The notes beneath the pieces are model-generated. The model was not told the origin of the DNA. It made no database searches and saw only the letters and a list, made by a program, of their open reading frames with translations. The translations under genes and the position numbers were made by a program. From Stutzerimonas azotifigens DSM 17556 (lineage in GTDB: Bacteria; Pseudomonadota; Gammaproteobacteria; Pseudomonadales; Pseudomonadaceae), in assembly GCF_000425625.1 (NCBI RefSeq), contig NZ_AUDU01000039.1, positions 1-64,000 on the forward strand: a stretch of DNA of 64,000 bases. The letters run 5' to 3'. Every line of letters starts with the position of its first letter. The stretch's first letter is position 1. Below, piece after piece: positions 63,929-64,000 of the stretch.

Positions 63929-64000
63929 ATGAATGAAACCCTGGCAACCGAATTCGAGAAACTGCTGCGCCTGATGGTCGAGAAGGGCGGCTCGGACCTG
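63929..64000 (+). CDS. pilU: Type IV pilus ATPase PilU (start only)
   Basis: The first 24 codons (MNETLATEFEKLLRLMVEKG then GSDL) of a gene cut by the window end. The SDL motif equals the start of the PilT/PilU N-domain and the position after pilT fits pilU. Nothing downstream is visible. Confidence 0.85.
   Translation, partial: MNETLATEFEKLLRLMVEKGGSDL

Overview
The window looks like a stretch of chromosome from a GC-rich Pseudomonadaceae bacterium (Pseudomonas in the broad sense). The sequence is strongly GC-rich. Its backbone order is lgt-thyA, folA, ilvD, mutM, ggt-fdx-coaD, aldehyde dehydrogenase/TetR, rsmD, paired M16 peptidases, ftsY-ftsE-ftsX-rpoH, mtgA, thiS-thiG-trmB, hemW-rdgB, metW-metX and yggT-proC-yggS/pilT-pilU. 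From memory this is the order around PA0340-PA0396 of P. aeruginosa PAO1. No rRNA, tRNA, CRISPR array, complete insertion sequence or phage gene was seen.

Layout. 1-4538: a heptamer tandem repeat, a TauE-type exporter, lgt, thyA and a LysR/DMT-exporter divergent pair. 4497-20682: a transport-rich accessory block. It holds a five-gene branched-chain-type ABC operon, a GntR-headed polar amino-acid-type ABC operon, a two-gene GTPase/membrane-protein unit (DUF3482/DUF2868) and a tripartite tricarboxylate transporter (TctCBA) divergent from a CaiB-type CoA-transferase. 20683-21452: a four-unit array of about 182 bp full of hairpins. 21453-31966: glpQ-like phosphodiesterase, folA, a phosphodiesterase, ilvD, a P-type ATPase, an RlmI-like methyltransferase, a DJ-1/PfpI protein and an HDOD protein. 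31967-32842: dispersed intergenic repeats and a MOSC pseudogene broken by two frameshifts and a 157-bp MITE-like insertion. 32983-45201: msrB-msrA, mutM, ggt, a YfhL-type ferredoxin, coaD, the aldehyde dehydrogenase/TetR pair, a YheT-type hydrolase, rsmD and two M16 peptidases. 45202-64000: ftsYEX-rpoH and the housekeeping genes that follow, ending inside pilU.

Functional themes: folate/thymidylate (thyA, folA), oxidative-damage repair (msrA, msrB, mutM), envelope biogenesis (lgt, mtgA, ftsEX), targeting and heat shock (ftsY, rpoH), methionine (metX, metW), thiamine (thiS, thiG), proline and PLP homeostasis (proC, yggS) and twitching motility (pilT, pilU).

The least expected signals are non-coding. 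A family of 7-bp-period repeats sits exactly at gene ends (1-95, 30349-30383, 41553-41594) and even inside the 5' coding part of hemW. A perfect 16-bp palindrome fills the spacer of a near-consensus promoter in front of the aldehyde dehydrogenase gene. The MITE-like element can be removed on paper to restore the MOSC reading frame. An A-rich, Hfq/Crc-like leader lies upstream of the branched-chain-type ABC operon. I found no clear multi-gene system that is wholly new. The closest candidates are the conserved but functionally uncharacterised GTPase/DUF2868 pair and the lone dynamin-like GTPase.
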